In this document: one piece after another, positions 1-8,651 of the stretch | Layout: each line of letters starts with the position of its first letter | How positions within the stretch are numbered: the first letter of the stretch is position 1 | Origin: Paenibacillus chitinolyticus NBRC 15660 | GTDB lineage: Bacteria; Bacillota; Bacilli; Paenibacillales; NBRC-103111 | Direction: 5' to 3' | Length of the DNA: 64,000 nt | Assembly (NCBI RefSeq): GCF_000739915.1 | Contig: NZ_BBJT01000011.1 | Coordinates: forward strand, 124,001-188,000 | The notes under the pieces: model-generated | What the model was told of the DNA's origin: nothing | The model's input: only the letters and a program-made list of their open reading frames with translations | Databases searched by the model: none | Made by a program: the position numbers and the translations under genes

Positions 1-1129
1 TGGTCATACCGATTTCTTCCCCCTGAAAAATGTACGGCGTCCCCTCCAGCGTCAGCAAAAACGTGGCGAGCATTTTGGCGGATTCCACCCGAAAGGGGCC
101 GTCGTTTCCGAATCTGGACACGGGACGCGGCTGGTCGTGATTGCCCAGATAGTTGGCGTTCCAGCCTTTATCGTGTAGAACCGTCTGCCAGCGGCTCATC
201 ACATTTTTCAACTCCAGCAGGGTCCAAGGCTTGGATACCCACTTCCCCGTACCCGGAGAAGCCGCATCCAGATTCATATGCTCGAACTGGAAAACCATGT
301 TCAGCTCATGGCGCTCGTCCCCCACGTAATCCAGCGCCTGCTCCGGGCCCAGTCCGGATGTTTCGCCGACCGTCATGATGTCGTAGTTAAAGAGCACCCG
401 GTCATTGAGCTTGTGCAGCAGCGTATGTACCTTTTCCAGGTTCGAAAAAAGCTGGTAAGCCTGCACCACGGGCAAATGCTGGGGATTATCGGCATCCGGC
501 AGCCCCTGCGCTTTTACGATATGCGCGATCGCATCGAAGCGGAAACCGTCCACTCCCTTGCCGAGCCACCAATGCACCATCCGAAAGAGTTCTTCGACCA
601 TCTCCTCGTTCTCCCAGTTGAGATCGGGCTGGTGCTTCGAATACAGATGCATGTAATACTCATCCGTCTCCGTGTCGTGCTCCCAGACGCTTCCGCTGAA
701 GTAGGACTCCCAGTTGTTCGGAAAAAGCCCCTCTTTCCCCTTCCTCCAGATATAATAATCACGCTTGGGATTGTCCCTGGAAGAACGCGATTCTTTAAAC
801 CAGGCATGCCGGTCCGAGGTATGGTTGAGCACAAGATCCATCATGATTTTCAGCCCGCGCTTGCGCGCTTCCAGAAGCAGCTCGTCAAAATCCTCCATCG
901 TGCCGTACTGCGGATCGATCGCGTAATAATCGCTAATATCGTAGCCGTTGTCGGCGCCCGGCGAGAGGTAGACCGGACACAGCCAGATGACGTTGACGCC
1001 AAGCTCCGCGAGATAATCCAGCTTGGAAATGATCCCGCGCAGGTCCCCTCGGCCATCCCCGTCCGAATCCTTGAAGCTGGACGGATAAATCTGATACACG
1101 ACGCTTTCTTTCCACCATGTTTTGTTCAT
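1..1129 (-). CDS. GH13 alpha-glucosidase (oligo-1,6-glucosidase type), 3' end outside window
   Basis: Cytoplasmic glycoside hydrolase family 13 enzyme that should cleave alpha-glucosidic bonds of malto- or isomalto-oligosaccharides. The open frame runs from ATG at 1129 (preceded by AAAGGAGAG) to the left edge, giving 376 residues of a family that is usually about 555 long. Seen: the N-terminal WWKESVVYQIYPSSF block, DLVLNHTSDRH near residues 98-108, the nucleophile Asp199 in GFRFDA, the acid/base Glu256 in VGET, and a GNHDQPRP block. This pattern fits oligo-1,6-glucosidase or trehalose-6-phosphate hydrolase; the exact substrate cannot be told. It starts 19 bases after the glucose dehydrogenase gene and is probably co-transcribed with it, so that released glucose could be oxidised. 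Confidence 0.9.
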   Translation of the reverse strand, partial: MNKTWWKESVVYQIYPSSFKDSDGDGRGDLRGIISKLDYLAELGVNVIWLCPVYLSPGADNGYDISDYYAIDPQYGTMEDFDELLLEARKRGLKIMMDLVLNHTSDRHAWFKESRSSRDNPKRDYYIWRKGKEGLFPNNWESYFSGSVWEHDTETDEYYMHLYSKHQPDLNWENEEMVEELFRMVHWWLGKGVDGFRFDAIAHIVKAQGLPDADNPQHLPVVQAYQLFSNLEKVHTLLHKLNDRVLFNYDIMTVGETSGLGPEQALDYVGDERHELNMVFQFEHMNLDAASPGTGKWVSKPWTLLELKNVMSRWQTVLHDKGWNANYLGNHDQPRPVSRFGNDGPFRVESAKMLATFLLTLEGTPYIFQGEEIGMT

Positions 1130-1148
1130 GTGAGTTCTCTCCTTTCTC

Positions 1149-1988
<840 letters not shown>

Positions 1989-2000
1989 TTAAACGTTTCA
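1989..2000 (-). promoter_or_regulatory. LacI/CcpA-type operator-like site upstream of gdh
   Basis: On the minus strand the sequence reads TGAAACGTTTAA, with a perfect AAACGTTT core (1991-1998). This is close to the CcpA cre core and to other LacI-family operators. It lies 55-66 bases before the gdh start, which suits control of sugar genes. The match is short, so the assignment is tentative. Confidence 0.35.
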
Positions 2001-2016
2001 GAAGGAAAAAACGCAT

Positions 2017-2059
2017 AAAAAAACAACAAACCCCGGCTGCAAGCAGCCTGGGGTTTGTT
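2017..2059 (-). terminator. Rho-independent terminator of the YjcZ gene
   Basis: Arms AACAAACCCC-GCTGC and GCAGC-GGGGTTTGTT flank a two-base loop. On the minus strand the hairpin is followed by a T-rich run, so it ends the YjcZ transcript before gdh. Confidence 0.85.
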
Positions 2060-2108
2060 CATGAACGCCTTCGGCCGGTAACCCGGACCGCAGGAACTTA
2101 TACGAAAA

Positions 2109-2264
2109 TTAGTACAGGAACGTGCGGGAGATGATAACCAGCAGAATGAACAGAACCAGAATCGCACCTACGCTCGTACCTATGCCACCGTATCCGCCTA
2201 CTCCGCCTACTCCGCCTACTCCACCTACTCCGCCTACTCCTCCTACTCCTCCAACATAACCCAT
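2109..2264 (-). CDS. YjcZ-family small sporulation protein, Gly-rich
   Basis: A 51-residue peptide starting at ATG 2264, with AGAGGGG just upstream; a longer in-frame start exists but has no ribosome site. It begins MGYVGG and then carries seven VGG repeats, followed by one hydrophobic helix (SVGAILVLFILLVIISRTFLY). YjcZ-like peptides are small Gly-rich membrane proteins found in spore-formers, often in several copies and expressed late in sporulation. No enzyme role is known. The repeat tract and the single membrane segment support the family call. Confidence 0.8.
   Translation of the reverse strand: MGYVGGVGGVGGVGGVGGVGGVGGYGGIGTSVGAILVLFILLVIISRTFLY
2193..2255 (-). repeat. Seven tandem 9-bp repeats encoding VGG
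   Basis: Seven near-identical copies of GTAGGCGGA (minus strand) lie inside the YjcZ gene. Differences are mostly silent third-position changes. The copy number could vary between strains. Confidence 0.85.
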
Positions 2265-2402
2265 CTTTCGTATCCCCTCTCGGTGAGTTATTGTCTTACC
2301 GTACACTATATGTGATTCCGCTAAAATGGAGTGGATGTCAGCCCGTATCGGCTCAAATTGAGCGACACTCCGCCGGAGCCTACTGCGGCGAACTCTACGG
2401 TG

Positions 2403-3266
2403 TTACAGGCGCTTCTTTAACGTGAACACCGTCAGCTCAGGCCGGCACCAGAACCTGACGGGGTGCATCGTCATGCCGATGCCCCGGTTCGTGTACACGT
2501 GCAGCTTGCCTCCGCCGAGTTTGTACAAGCCGTCGACATACTTGCGCCCATACATCGGTGTCGTAATCGCGCCGTAGAACGGCAGGCGCACCTGCCCCCC
2601 GTGGCTGTGCCCGGACAGCTGCATATCAACCGGCGCTTCAAGCGCGATATCCGCGAAATCCGGGGCATGGGACAACAGGAGTACGAAGTCGTCTCGGCGT
2701 ACGCTTTTCAGCGCCCGGTCCAGATCGGGGCGCCCTTCCCACATGTCATCGACGCCGGCCACCCGGATCAGCGCCTTATCTTTGCCGACCGCGACGGACC
2801 GGTTCGTGAGCAGCTCGAAGCCTCCCGGCTTCAGCACCTTCTCCGTCTCCACGGGCGATCCGTAATAATCGTGATTGCCGAGTACCGCGAATTTACCCAG
2901 CGGAGCCTTGAGTGCCGCCAATGCCTGACTGACTAAGGAACCGTCGTACACGCGGTAATCATACAAATCGCCGGTGAAGCACAGCAAATCCGGCTTCAGC
3001 GCGTTGATCATGTCCACAAGCTGCGGCAGATCTCCGGGCGCCAGATAGGGTCCGACGTGAACATCGCTGAACTGGACGACACGTACGCCATCGAACGCCT
3101 GCGGCAGCCGTTCCAGCTCCAGCCGGACATGCTTGGTGCGGATCCAGTGCGGTTCGGCAAACCGCGCGTATCCGTAGGAAACAAAAGGGGCTGCCAACAA
3201 AGCGCCGATCAGAAATTTGCCTTTTGCCAGAAAGGCTCTGCGTGTCATCTTCGGATTAAGGTCCAT
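2403..3266 (-). CDS. ykuE: YkuE-like metallophosphoesterase with Tat signal
   Basis: Calcineurin-like metallophosphoesterase of 287 residues. The N-terminus has a twin-arginine signal, TRRAFLAKG at 8-16, followed by a hydrophobic segment, so it is probably exported folded and acts at the cell envelope, as YkuE of B. subtilis does. Metal-site motifs in order are SDVH (67-70), GDLYD (from 99), GNHD (130-133) and GHSHGG (219-224). The physiological substrate is not evident from sequence. It is monocistronic and divergent from the GntR gene at 3520. A second Tat-type phosphoesterase lies at 40193. Confidence 0.85.
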   Translation of the reverse strand: MDLNPKMTRRAFLAKGKFLIGALLAAPFVSYGYARFAEPHWIRTKHVRLELERLPQAFDGVRVVQFSDVHVGPYLAPGDLPQLVDMINALKPDLLCFTGDLYDYRVYDGSLVSQALAALKAPLGKFAVLGNHDYYGSPVETEKVLKPGGFELLTNRSVAVGKDKALIRVAGVDDMWEGRPDLDRALKSVRRDDFVLLLSHAPDFADIALEAPVDMQLSGHSHGGQVRLPFYGAITTPMYGRKYVDGLYKLGGGKLHVYTNRGIGMTMHPVRFWCRPELTVFTLKKRL

Positions 3267-3386
3267 CGTGTTTCCGTTTCCTTTCTCCGGTTTCGTTTGT
3301 ACTTGATCTTAACATGTCTCCGGCCGGAAGGCCAAAAACGCCAACTTCTCTTCTTCAACACCGTTAAAGCTCCGGAAAAATCCGGG

Positions 3387-3416
3387 TTGACAAAACCTCT
3401 TCATTTTCATTATTGT
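3387..3416 (+). promoter_or_regulatory. Sigma-A-type promoter of the GntR-ABC operon
   Basis: TTGACA at 3387-3392 is a perfect -35 box. An 18-base spacer leads to TATTGT at 3411-3416, a four-of-six -10 box. The operator palindrome begins four bases later, so a bound repressor would block the start site. Confidence 0.6.
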
Positions 3417-3419
3417 ACT

Positions 3420-3446
3420 AAGTGTACTACATTAAGTAGTACACTT
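3420..3446 (+). promoter_or_regulatory. Operator palindrome for the YtrA-type regulator
   Basis: Perfect 11-base inverted repeat AAGTGTACTAC / GTAGTACACTT with a 5-base spacer, directly after the -10 box and 74 bases before the regulator gene. YtrA-subfamily GntR proteins repress their own operons through such palindromes, so this is the likely binding site of the protein encoded at 3520. Confidence 0.75.
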
Positions 3447-3519
3447 TAGAATTTATTTTGCTTAACGACACCACGCGTTCTTCATCCTACTTACCGCCAA
3501 GAAAGGGGTGCCTCCTTCG

Positions 3520-3897
3520 ATGATCAAAATCAACGAGCGAAGCGAACTTCCCATATACGAACAAATCATACAAGGAATGAAAGAACTCATACTCAAAGGG
3601 GCGCTGCAGCAGGGAGACCGTCTGCCCTCTGTCCGGGAACTCTCCGCCGCGGTCCTCGTCAATCCGAATACGGTCGGCAAGGCTTACCAGGAACTGGAGC
3701 GCCAGGGCATCATCGAAACGCTGCGCGGTAAAGGCACCTTTGTTGCCAAGCCGTCTTCACCGGGCATGGAAAAAGAGCGCCTTGAGAAGTTCCGCTCCAC
3801 TTTCCGCCAGCTTCTTGTCGAAGCCGCTTATCTGGGAATCAAGGCCGATCAGGTTAAAGACTGGACCGAACAATTTTACAAAGAAATCAAGGAGTAA
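3520..3897 (+). CDS. ytrA: GntR-family (YtrA subfamily) transcriptional regulator
   Basis: A 125-residue DNA-binding protein: a winged helix-turn-helix at about 10-75 (LPSVRELSAAVLVNPNTV is the helix-turn-helix core) and a short helical tail without the large ligand domain of other GntR proteins, which is typical of YtrA. ATG 3520 follows GAAAGGGG at a comfortable distance; a GTG at 3508 overlaps that site and is less likely. It is the first gene of a three-gene operon with an ATPase and a permease. In Bacillus the ytr operon responds to cell-wall antibiotics. It is likely autoregulated through the palindrome at 3420-3446. Confidence 0.85.
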   Translation: MIKINERSELPIYEQIIQGMKELILKGALQQGDRLPSVRELSAAVLVNPNTVGKAYQELERQGIIETLRGKGTFVAKPSSPGMEKERLEKFRSTFRQLLVEAAYLGIKADQVKDWTEQFYKEIKE

Positions 3898-3910
3898 AGG
3901 AGTATCCCTT

Positions 3911-4801
3911 ATGCTAAACGTTGAAGCTCTCAGCAAACGCATCGACGGACGTCCGGTTCTGGAAGATGTCCGATTCCGGCTCGGCCAAGGCTCCATCGCC
4001 GCGCTCGTCGGCCGCAACGGAGCCGGCAAAACCACCCTGCTCCGAACCCTTGCCGGCATTCTGGAGCCGGACCGTGGAGAAGTCCAATGGGAAGGCCGTT
4101 CGATTCACGAGCATCCCGATGCCAAACGGAATATCGTATATGTCCCCGATTCTCTTGATATGTTGGGAGGCTACACGGCCAAGGAATGCGCGGATCTTTA
4201 TCGTCTTGCCTACCCCGACTTCGATCCGGCTTATTTTGCGGACCAGCTCCGCAGATTTCATCTTCCGGAGCGCAAAAAAATCCGCACCTTCTCCAAAGGC
4301 ATGAAGGCGCTTATAGGCCTACTTCTCGCTTTTTCATCGAAAGCCAGCCTTATTCTCCTCGATGAACCCACGAACGGTCTGGATTCAATCGTCCGCAAGC
4401 AGGTTCTTTCCTTCCTCGTCGAAGAAGTCGCGAGCGGGAACACGTCCGTTCTCATTTCATCCCATCAGCTTCAGGAACTGGAGCGAATCGCGGACACGGT
4501 CATCATGATCCGGGAAGGAAAGCTGGAGTCCGCCTCCTCTCTGGAGGAAACCAAAGGAGCCCTGCATAAGCTGCAGGTCGTGTTCAATGGAGAACCGCCC
4601 GGGGATTTCCTGAGTCTGCCTCAGGTGAGAGTCGTGAGCCATGTGGGCCGCGTTTATACGCTCCTCCTGCTCCAGGACGATTCCGTGCAAACTCTCCAGC
4701 ACCTTCAACACCTGAATCCGCTGCTGGTCGACCGGCTTTCCATCCAATTGGAGGATGTATTTGAGTACCGTCTGGGAGAGGGTGACGAACATGCTGTCTA
4801 A
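3911..4801 (+). CDS. ytrB: ABC transporter ATP-binding protein (YtrB-like)
   Basis: Cytoplasmic ATPase of 296 residues driving the permease encoded next. Walker A is GRNGAGKTT near residues 36-44, Walker B LILLDEPTNGLD. The signature reads FSKGM rather than LSGGQ, a form common in exporters of this type. The last 80 residues form an accessory C-terminal domain. ATG 3911 has TAAAGGAG upstream, 13 bases after the regulator's stop; an in-frame longer frame reaching back into the regulator gene has no ribosome site. The stop overlaps the permease start by 11 bases, which suggests coupled translation. Confidence 0.88.
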   Translation: MLNVEALSKRIDGRPVLEDVRFRLGQGSIAALVGRNGAGKTTLLRTLAGILEPDRGEVQWEGRSIHEHPDAKRNIVYVPDSLDMLGGYTAKECADLYRLAYPDFDPAYFADQLRRFHLPERKKIRTFSKGMKALIGLLLAFSSKASLILLDEPTNGLDSIVRKQVLSFLVEEVASGNTSVLISSHQLQELERIADTVIMIREGKLESASSLEETKGALHKLQVVFNGEPPGDFLSLPQVRVVSHVGRVYTLLLLQDDSVQTLQHLQHLNPLLVDRLSIQLEDVFEYRLGEGDEHAV

Positions 4802-5825
4802 AGCGCTGTGGAAAAAAGACTACAAGCAAGCCAAGCTGCTGCTGTGGCTTATGCCTGCGGCGGGGTTTCTGTTTCTGGTTTTCAACCGGATAAATGAATT
4901 GATCCTATCCCCGGCAAACATGAAATGGAAACTGCAATTTATCAATAAGGACTCGGAAAACGCCACGATATATTCATTTGGTTCTGAATTTACCAACTAC
5001 CGGATTGCGCTTGCCGTTTTGGCGCTGGGAGTCGCGGTCCTGCTTATCGGAATGGAGCGGCGAGGCCTTCATCAGGATTTCACCTTCTCTCTGCCTTTCA
5101 AACGCACTCAAATTTACTTAAACAAATGGCTTCTGGGCATCCTTTTTATCCTCGGAGCGGTTCTCCTGACGAACGCGCTGGATATTGTCGTGATTCTTTT
5201 GTCGCCGTACCATGACTATTTCACTCTGTCTGTCCACGTGCGTGAGGTTCTTCGTTCGACCTTTATATTAACCGCTTGGTACACCATTGTCCTGTTTGCA
5301 GGAACGTTCACGGGCGGGGCTTTGACGCAAATTCTTCTGTCCCTGGTTGCCGGCGTACTGCCGATGGGCCTAAGAAGCATGCTGGGTTCTTTCCTCTCCG
5401 TTTATTGGCCCGGATACAGAGAGCTGTTAAACCCGGTTATTAGACACAACTGGCATTATTTAGACCCTTTGGATCTTGTTACGGGCGGCGGTTATTCACT
5501 GACTTCGCTTTATCTGTTCGGGATATGCGCGGTTTACATCTTGATTTTCCTGGGAGCTGGGTTGTACGCTTATTCGAAAAACAAACCGGAAAACAACGGC
5601 AAAGCGATTCTTTTTCCCGGTCTGGAACCTTACTTTTTGTGGGGCGCCGTAGTTTGCGGAGCTTGCTTTGCCGGGATGGTTGGCAAAAATTTCACGGCCC
5701 CCTACTATCAATACCAGCAAAACGGCGCGTCCTTATATGCCTATGGCCTTGCTTTCCTTCTTGGCGGAACGATCGTTTACTTCGTTCTTCGTTTCCTGCT
5801 GAAACGCCGTTTCAAATTCATTTGA
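4791..5825 (+). CDS. ABC transporter permease of the Ytr-type operon
   Basis: Integral membrane protein of 344 residues with about seven hydrophobic segments, several in the last 150 residues. It begins MLSKALWKKDYKQAK, the short basic lead-in usual for ABC-2-type permeases of GntR-ABC operons. It has no further recognisable domain. ATG 4791 lies inside the end of the ATPase gene with GAGAGGG upstream. Only one permease is present, whereas the B. subtilis ytr operon has two membrane genes plus a binding lipoprotein and a second permease pair, so this is a reduced version. Its substrate is unknown; export of a peptide or a lipid-linked compound is an inference. Confidence 0.75.
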   Translation: MLSKALWKKDYKQAKLLLWLMPAAGFLFLVFNRINELILSPANMKWKLQFINKDSENATIYSFGSEFTNYRIALAVLALGVAVLLIGMERRGLHQDFTFSLPFKRTQIYLNKWLLGILFILGAVLLTNALDIVVILLSPYHDYFTLSVHVREVLRSTFILTAWYTIVLFAGTFTGGALTQILLSLVAGVLPMGLRSMLGSFLSVYWPGYRELLNPVIRHNWHYLDPLDLVTGGGYSLTSLYLFGICAVYILIFLGAGLYAYSKNKPENNGKAILFPGLEPYFLWGAVVCGACFAGMVGKNFTAPYYQYQQNGASLYAYGLAFLLGGTIVYFVLRFLLKRRFKFI

Positions 5826-5876
5826 GATCGACTGCTGAGATAAAAAAAGAGCACCGCAAAAAACAACCGGAAACCG

Positions 5877-5908
5877 AAAAAACCCGCCAGCCATGCTGAC
5901 GGGTTTTT
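5877..5908 (+). terminator. Terminator of the GntR-ABC operon
   Basis: Inverted repeat AAAAACCCGCCAGC / GCTGACGGGTTTTT with a short loop, ending in a T run, 50 bases after the permease stop. Confidence 0.8.
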
Positions 5909-6460
5909 CGTATGTTCGTTTTACTGCCTGTAGCGGTTATGTGTCCATCTGCTTCTTCCTTGTGCCATGGCTACTATGGCGGAAAGAAACCCACTGCCGT
6001 TTCTATAGAAAATGTCGTTAGTATACTCATATAGAAGGCTCGAAGAAACGGCCTTGTTTTCTAGTTCCTAATGATCTCTGAATAAAGAAATGACCAATTA
6101 GTGTTCCTAAAACAATGAAAGCCCTGCCTCTCTTTCATCCTTGCGGCTCCGATGACCGCGCCAGTGTGAATCAAGTAACACGGTAAACAAATTCTTAGGG
6201 TTGTTGGAATTTGATTCGGTGGAGGAATGTTATTCATAAAAGAGGAACTAAAAAAGAGGGTTTAACAATACAATTACATATTGTATCATAGACGGCTTAC
6301 TTTTTCAATACCCATTTTCGGTCAGCTGCGCTCATCCGGTTCAAAACACGATCAGACGAATCCGGTTCGAGGGTTGAATAAGCCGGAACGAATGGGCCTA
6401 ACGAGGGCTGAGGAATCACATCGAGTTTGACGGATGACCGGTTGGCAGCAGCATAACTCG
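5909..6460. other. Gene-free stretch with possible gene remnant
   Basis: No complete gene is visible in these 550 bases. A 7-base inverted repeat, ATACAAT/ATTGTAT, lies near 6268-6286. On the minus strand two overlapping open frames between about 6231 and 6027 could be joined by one frameshift into a membrane-protein-like C-terminus (LGTLIGHFFIQRSLGTRK before a stop), which may be a decayed gene. A 12-codon frame with a good ribosome site starts near 6229 on the plus strand but is too short to claim. Confidence 0.35.
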
Positions 6461-6498
6461 AAAGAGCAAGACATCCCTTTAAGGGACGCTTGCTCTTT
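6461..6498 (-). terminator. Hairpin terminator after the AI-2E-type permease
   Basis: Arms AAAGAGCAAG and CTTGCTCTTT, with an inner TCCCTTTAAGGGA palindrome, directly follow the stop of the minus-strand gene. The stem is strong but the T run on the minus strand is short. Confidence 0.7.
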
Positions 6499-6503
6499 TG
6501 GGT

Positions 6504-7538
6504 TTAAGCAGCGGGTTCTTTTTCCCGGGTCACATCCAGTACGTCCAGCAGGAACATAAAGATCGGAATCCCGATAATCAGTCCCCATACGCCCATAAAA
6601 TGCTCGGAGAAGATGAGGACGATAAAGGTGTAAAACACGGGCAGGTTCGTTTTGGCGGACATCAGCTTCGGATTCAGCATATAAGCTTCCAGGGCGTGGA
6701 GAATCGCGACCAGGACAAGCACATATACCACCATCATGATCCCGTCTATGCTGTAAGCAATCGTACAGAGCGGAATCAGTGATATGATGACGCCCGCCAC
6801 GGGGACAAGGCCCAGCAGGAAAATCATCAAGCCAAGGCCGAACAGCTGAGGAAAACCGAGAATCCACAGCGCGATGACGGACAGAATGCCGTTTACGAGC
6901 GCGATGAGGAACTGAGCTTCCAGCACTTTACCGAAAGAGTGGACAAAACGGCTGCCGAAATAGGCCACTTCTTCGTAAAACGCCGCGATTTTGCTGTCTT
7001 TGAACTTCGCGGTAAAGCGGATGATTCTCGGCTTCTCGAGCAGGAAAAACAGGCTGAGGAGCAGGGCGATGAACACCTGCACAAGCACTTTGCTGATGTC
7101 AGTCACCGATTTGAACACAAAGCCGAATCCCTGGTTCATATACTTCGAGAGCTCGGTCTGTTCAATGTAAGGTTTAATCAGGTTGATGATATAGCTGAGC
7201 ACTTCATTGTCCTGCGGCTGCGTATAAAATTCATACAACTGCCTGACGACCTGCGATACCTGGACGGCCACGACAGGCAAATACCTGTACATCCCGATCC
7301 CCAGCAGCGCCAGAATAACCACGTACAGAATCGCTACGATCCAGCGCCGGTCCACTCTCATATACCGGTTCAGCCTGGATGAGACGGACGACTGCATACG
7401 GTCCATCAGAAAAGCGAAGATGAACGTAAGCAGAATGAGATTGATCATGCTCTGCATAGCATAAAGAATAAGGGCAAGCAGGGCGAAGATCAAAATTCTC
7501 CGGAAACCTTTGCTTTGAAAATATTGTTTGGTAAACAT
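6504..7538 (-). CDS. AI-2E family transporter (PerM/YtvI/YdbI type)
   Basis: Polytopic membrane protein of 344 residues with about eight membrane segments: two near the N-terminus (15-45), one at 63-85, a soluble stretch at about 90-150, then a dense membrane half. The motifs PVAGVIISLIPL and the C-terminal LIIGIPIFMFLLDV are typical of the AI-2E/PerM family. Members have been linked to AI-2 export or to Na+/H+ antiport, so the substrate here is open. It is a single gene on the minus strand, ended by the hairpin at 6461-6498. Confidence 0.85.
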   Translation of the reverse strand: MFTKQYFQSKGFRRILIFALLALILYAMQSMINLILLTFIFAFLMDRMQSSVSSRLNRYMRVDRRWIVAILYVVILALLGIGMYRYLPVVAVQVSQVVRQLYEFYTQPQDNEVLSYIINLIKPYIEQTELSKYMNQGFGFVFKSVTDISKVLVQVFIALLLSLFFLLEKPRIIRFTAKFKDSKIAAFYEEVAYFGSRFVHSFGKVLEAQFLIALVNGILSVIALWILGFPQLFGLGLMIFLLGLVPVAGVIISLIPLCTIAYSIDGIMMVVYVLVLVAILHALEAYMLNPKLMSAKTNLPVFYTFIVLIFSEHFMGVWGLIIGIPIFMFLLDVLDVTREKEPAA

Positions 7539-7718
7539 ATGGTGTATGCTCCTATCCTCACAAAACTCGGGGCCTTTCCGCCCGCTCTAACTCTCTCTAC
7601 TATATAACGAATAGACGGGGGGATGGTTCCGGTATTTCAGAACTTTCAGCAAAATTTGCGGACCGCACGGCCCTGCCCTTGCGATGATGATAAAAAGTAT
7701 GAAAAAGGAGGCGGTTTT

Positions 7719-7835
7719 ATGCGGAAACTTCCTGCATTTTTGCGGCAAATGCTGCACAACGGCTGGTTCTGGGTCGCTGTGGCGGCAGGCGCGGTTGCCG
7801 GAAGTTTGAGTTGGCTGCTGTACATGAGGCTCTAG
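7719..7835 (+). CDS. Small single-span membrane protein, unknown function
   Basis: A 38-residue peptide: a basic N-terminus (MRKLPAFLRQM) followed by one hydrophobic helix rich in Ala, Gly and Trp (WFWVAVAAGAVAGSLSWLLY). ATG 7719 is preceded by an excellent AAAAAGGAGG site, which is the main reason to believe it is translated. It diverges from the AI-2E-type gene. I do not recognise a family; small peptides of this shape can be regulators or stress peptides. Confidence 0.55.
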   Translation: MRKLPAFLRQMLHNGWFWVAVAAGAVAGSLSWLLYMRL

Positions 7836-7960
7836 TCGGCTTGTTTGCACCACGACGAGCGGAAAACGGGTATGACGTTCTCTCTCTTTATACATCCTGT
7901 CTAACAATCGGTTTTTCTAAACCTCCGGGAAGTGAAAGTTTGATAGAATCCGAAAGTTGT

Positions 7961-8004
7961 AAAAGCAGCCTGCTCCTTTTGATAAACGGGACTGGCTGTT
8001 TTTT
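7961..8004 (+). terminator. Weak terminator-like hairpin
   Basis: AAAA-CAGCC pairs with GGCTG-TTTT, followed by seven T. It could end the small membrane-protein transcript. The rest of the 305-base gap from 7836 to 8140 holds only this hairpin and the palindrome at 8094-8113. Confidence 0.5.
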
Positions 8005-8093
8005 TATGCTTGTAGAGCTTAACCTCGAGGCAATGAAGCGGATATTTTACAAATACTAAATTTACAATTTTGCCTATATATGTTATTTTTTAA

Positions 8094-8113
8094 GATAGGT
8101 TGGCCAACCTATC
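8094..8113 (+). promoter_or_regulatory. Perfect 20-bp palindrome upstream of the PPC protein
   Basis: GATAGGTTGGCCAACCTATC is a perfect uninterrupted palindrome ending 27 bases before the start codon, within the expected promoter or leader. It is probably an operator for a dimeric regulator not encoded nearby. Confidence 0.6.
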
Positions 8114-8140
8114 ATTTATTATAACCTGGAGGTGTCGTTC

Positions 8141-8560
8141 ATGAAAAAAATTATCGTCCTCACGCTTCTTTTCCTGCTGACCTTAGGAGTCTCTTCCGCT
8201 TACGCTAACACCGAAACCGAGCCTAACGATACTTACACAACCGCCAATGTTTTGTCCCAAGGGGACAACTTCGGCAAATTGAGCGGATCGCTCGACAGAG
8301 ACTGGTGGACCGACCAAGTTCCGGCCGGCAGCGTACACAAAGTCACGCTAACGTCTCCTACCGGCTATCCTTACCTCATTACGTTATATACACTGTCCCC
8401 GCTGGGTGTGCCTATTTACCAGTCCTCCGCAAGCGGCAACGGATCGGTTACGCTGAACGGCGGCGCGTCCGGGACTACTTTTTTCGTTAAAGTGACTCCA
8501 GCTTTCCTGAATGTCGATACAAGAAAAAATTATACGCTCAATCTGTCCATCGTCAACTAA
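8141..8560 (+). CDS. Secreted PPC-domain protein
   Basis: A 139-residue exported protein: signal peptide MKKIIVLTLLFLLTLGVSSAYA (cleavage after AYA) and then a single bacterial pre-peptidase C-terminal (PPC) domain, seen as ETEPNDTYTTAN, LSGSLDRDWW and the beta-rich rest. PPC domains usually sit at the end of secreted proteases and chitinases; here the domain stands alone, so it may bind a surface or partner rather than catalyse. ATG 8141 follows CTGGAGGTG. It is a single gene whose promoter region carries the palindrome at 8094-8113. Confidence 0.8.
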   Translation: MKKIIVLTLLFLLTLGVSSAYANTETEPNDTYTTANVLSQGDNFGKLSGSLDRDWWTDQVPAGSVHKVTLTSPTGYPYLITLYTLSPLGVPIYQSSASGNGSVTLNGGASGTTFFVKVTPAFLNVDTRKNYTLNLSIVN

Positions 8561-8601
8561 AATCTTCCTGACGAGGGGTTCGGAAGAGCCGCTTTATTTT
8601 C

Positions 8602-8635
8602 AAAAAAAGACCTTGAAGGATTTCCTTCAAGGTCT
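8602..8635 (-). terminator. Terminator of the sugar ABC operon
   Basis: Perfect 12-base stem AGACCTTGAAGG / CCTTCAAGGTCT with a four-base loop. On the minus strand it is followed by seven T, 16 bases past the permease stop. Confidence 0.9.
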
Positions 8636-8651
8636 CTTGTTCGTGCCTGCC

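Noticed and set aside
2193-2255. Tandem repeats considered as a CRISPR-like array
   Set aside because: The repeats are 9 bases without spacers and encode VGG in a YjcZ peptide.
6352-6867. 171-codon minus-strand frame
   Set aside because: Overlaps the AI-2E-type permease and its terminator in another frame and has no domain.
7811-8059. 82-codon plus-strand frame
   Set aside because: Overlaps the end of the small membrane peptide and contains a terminator-like hairpin with seven T.
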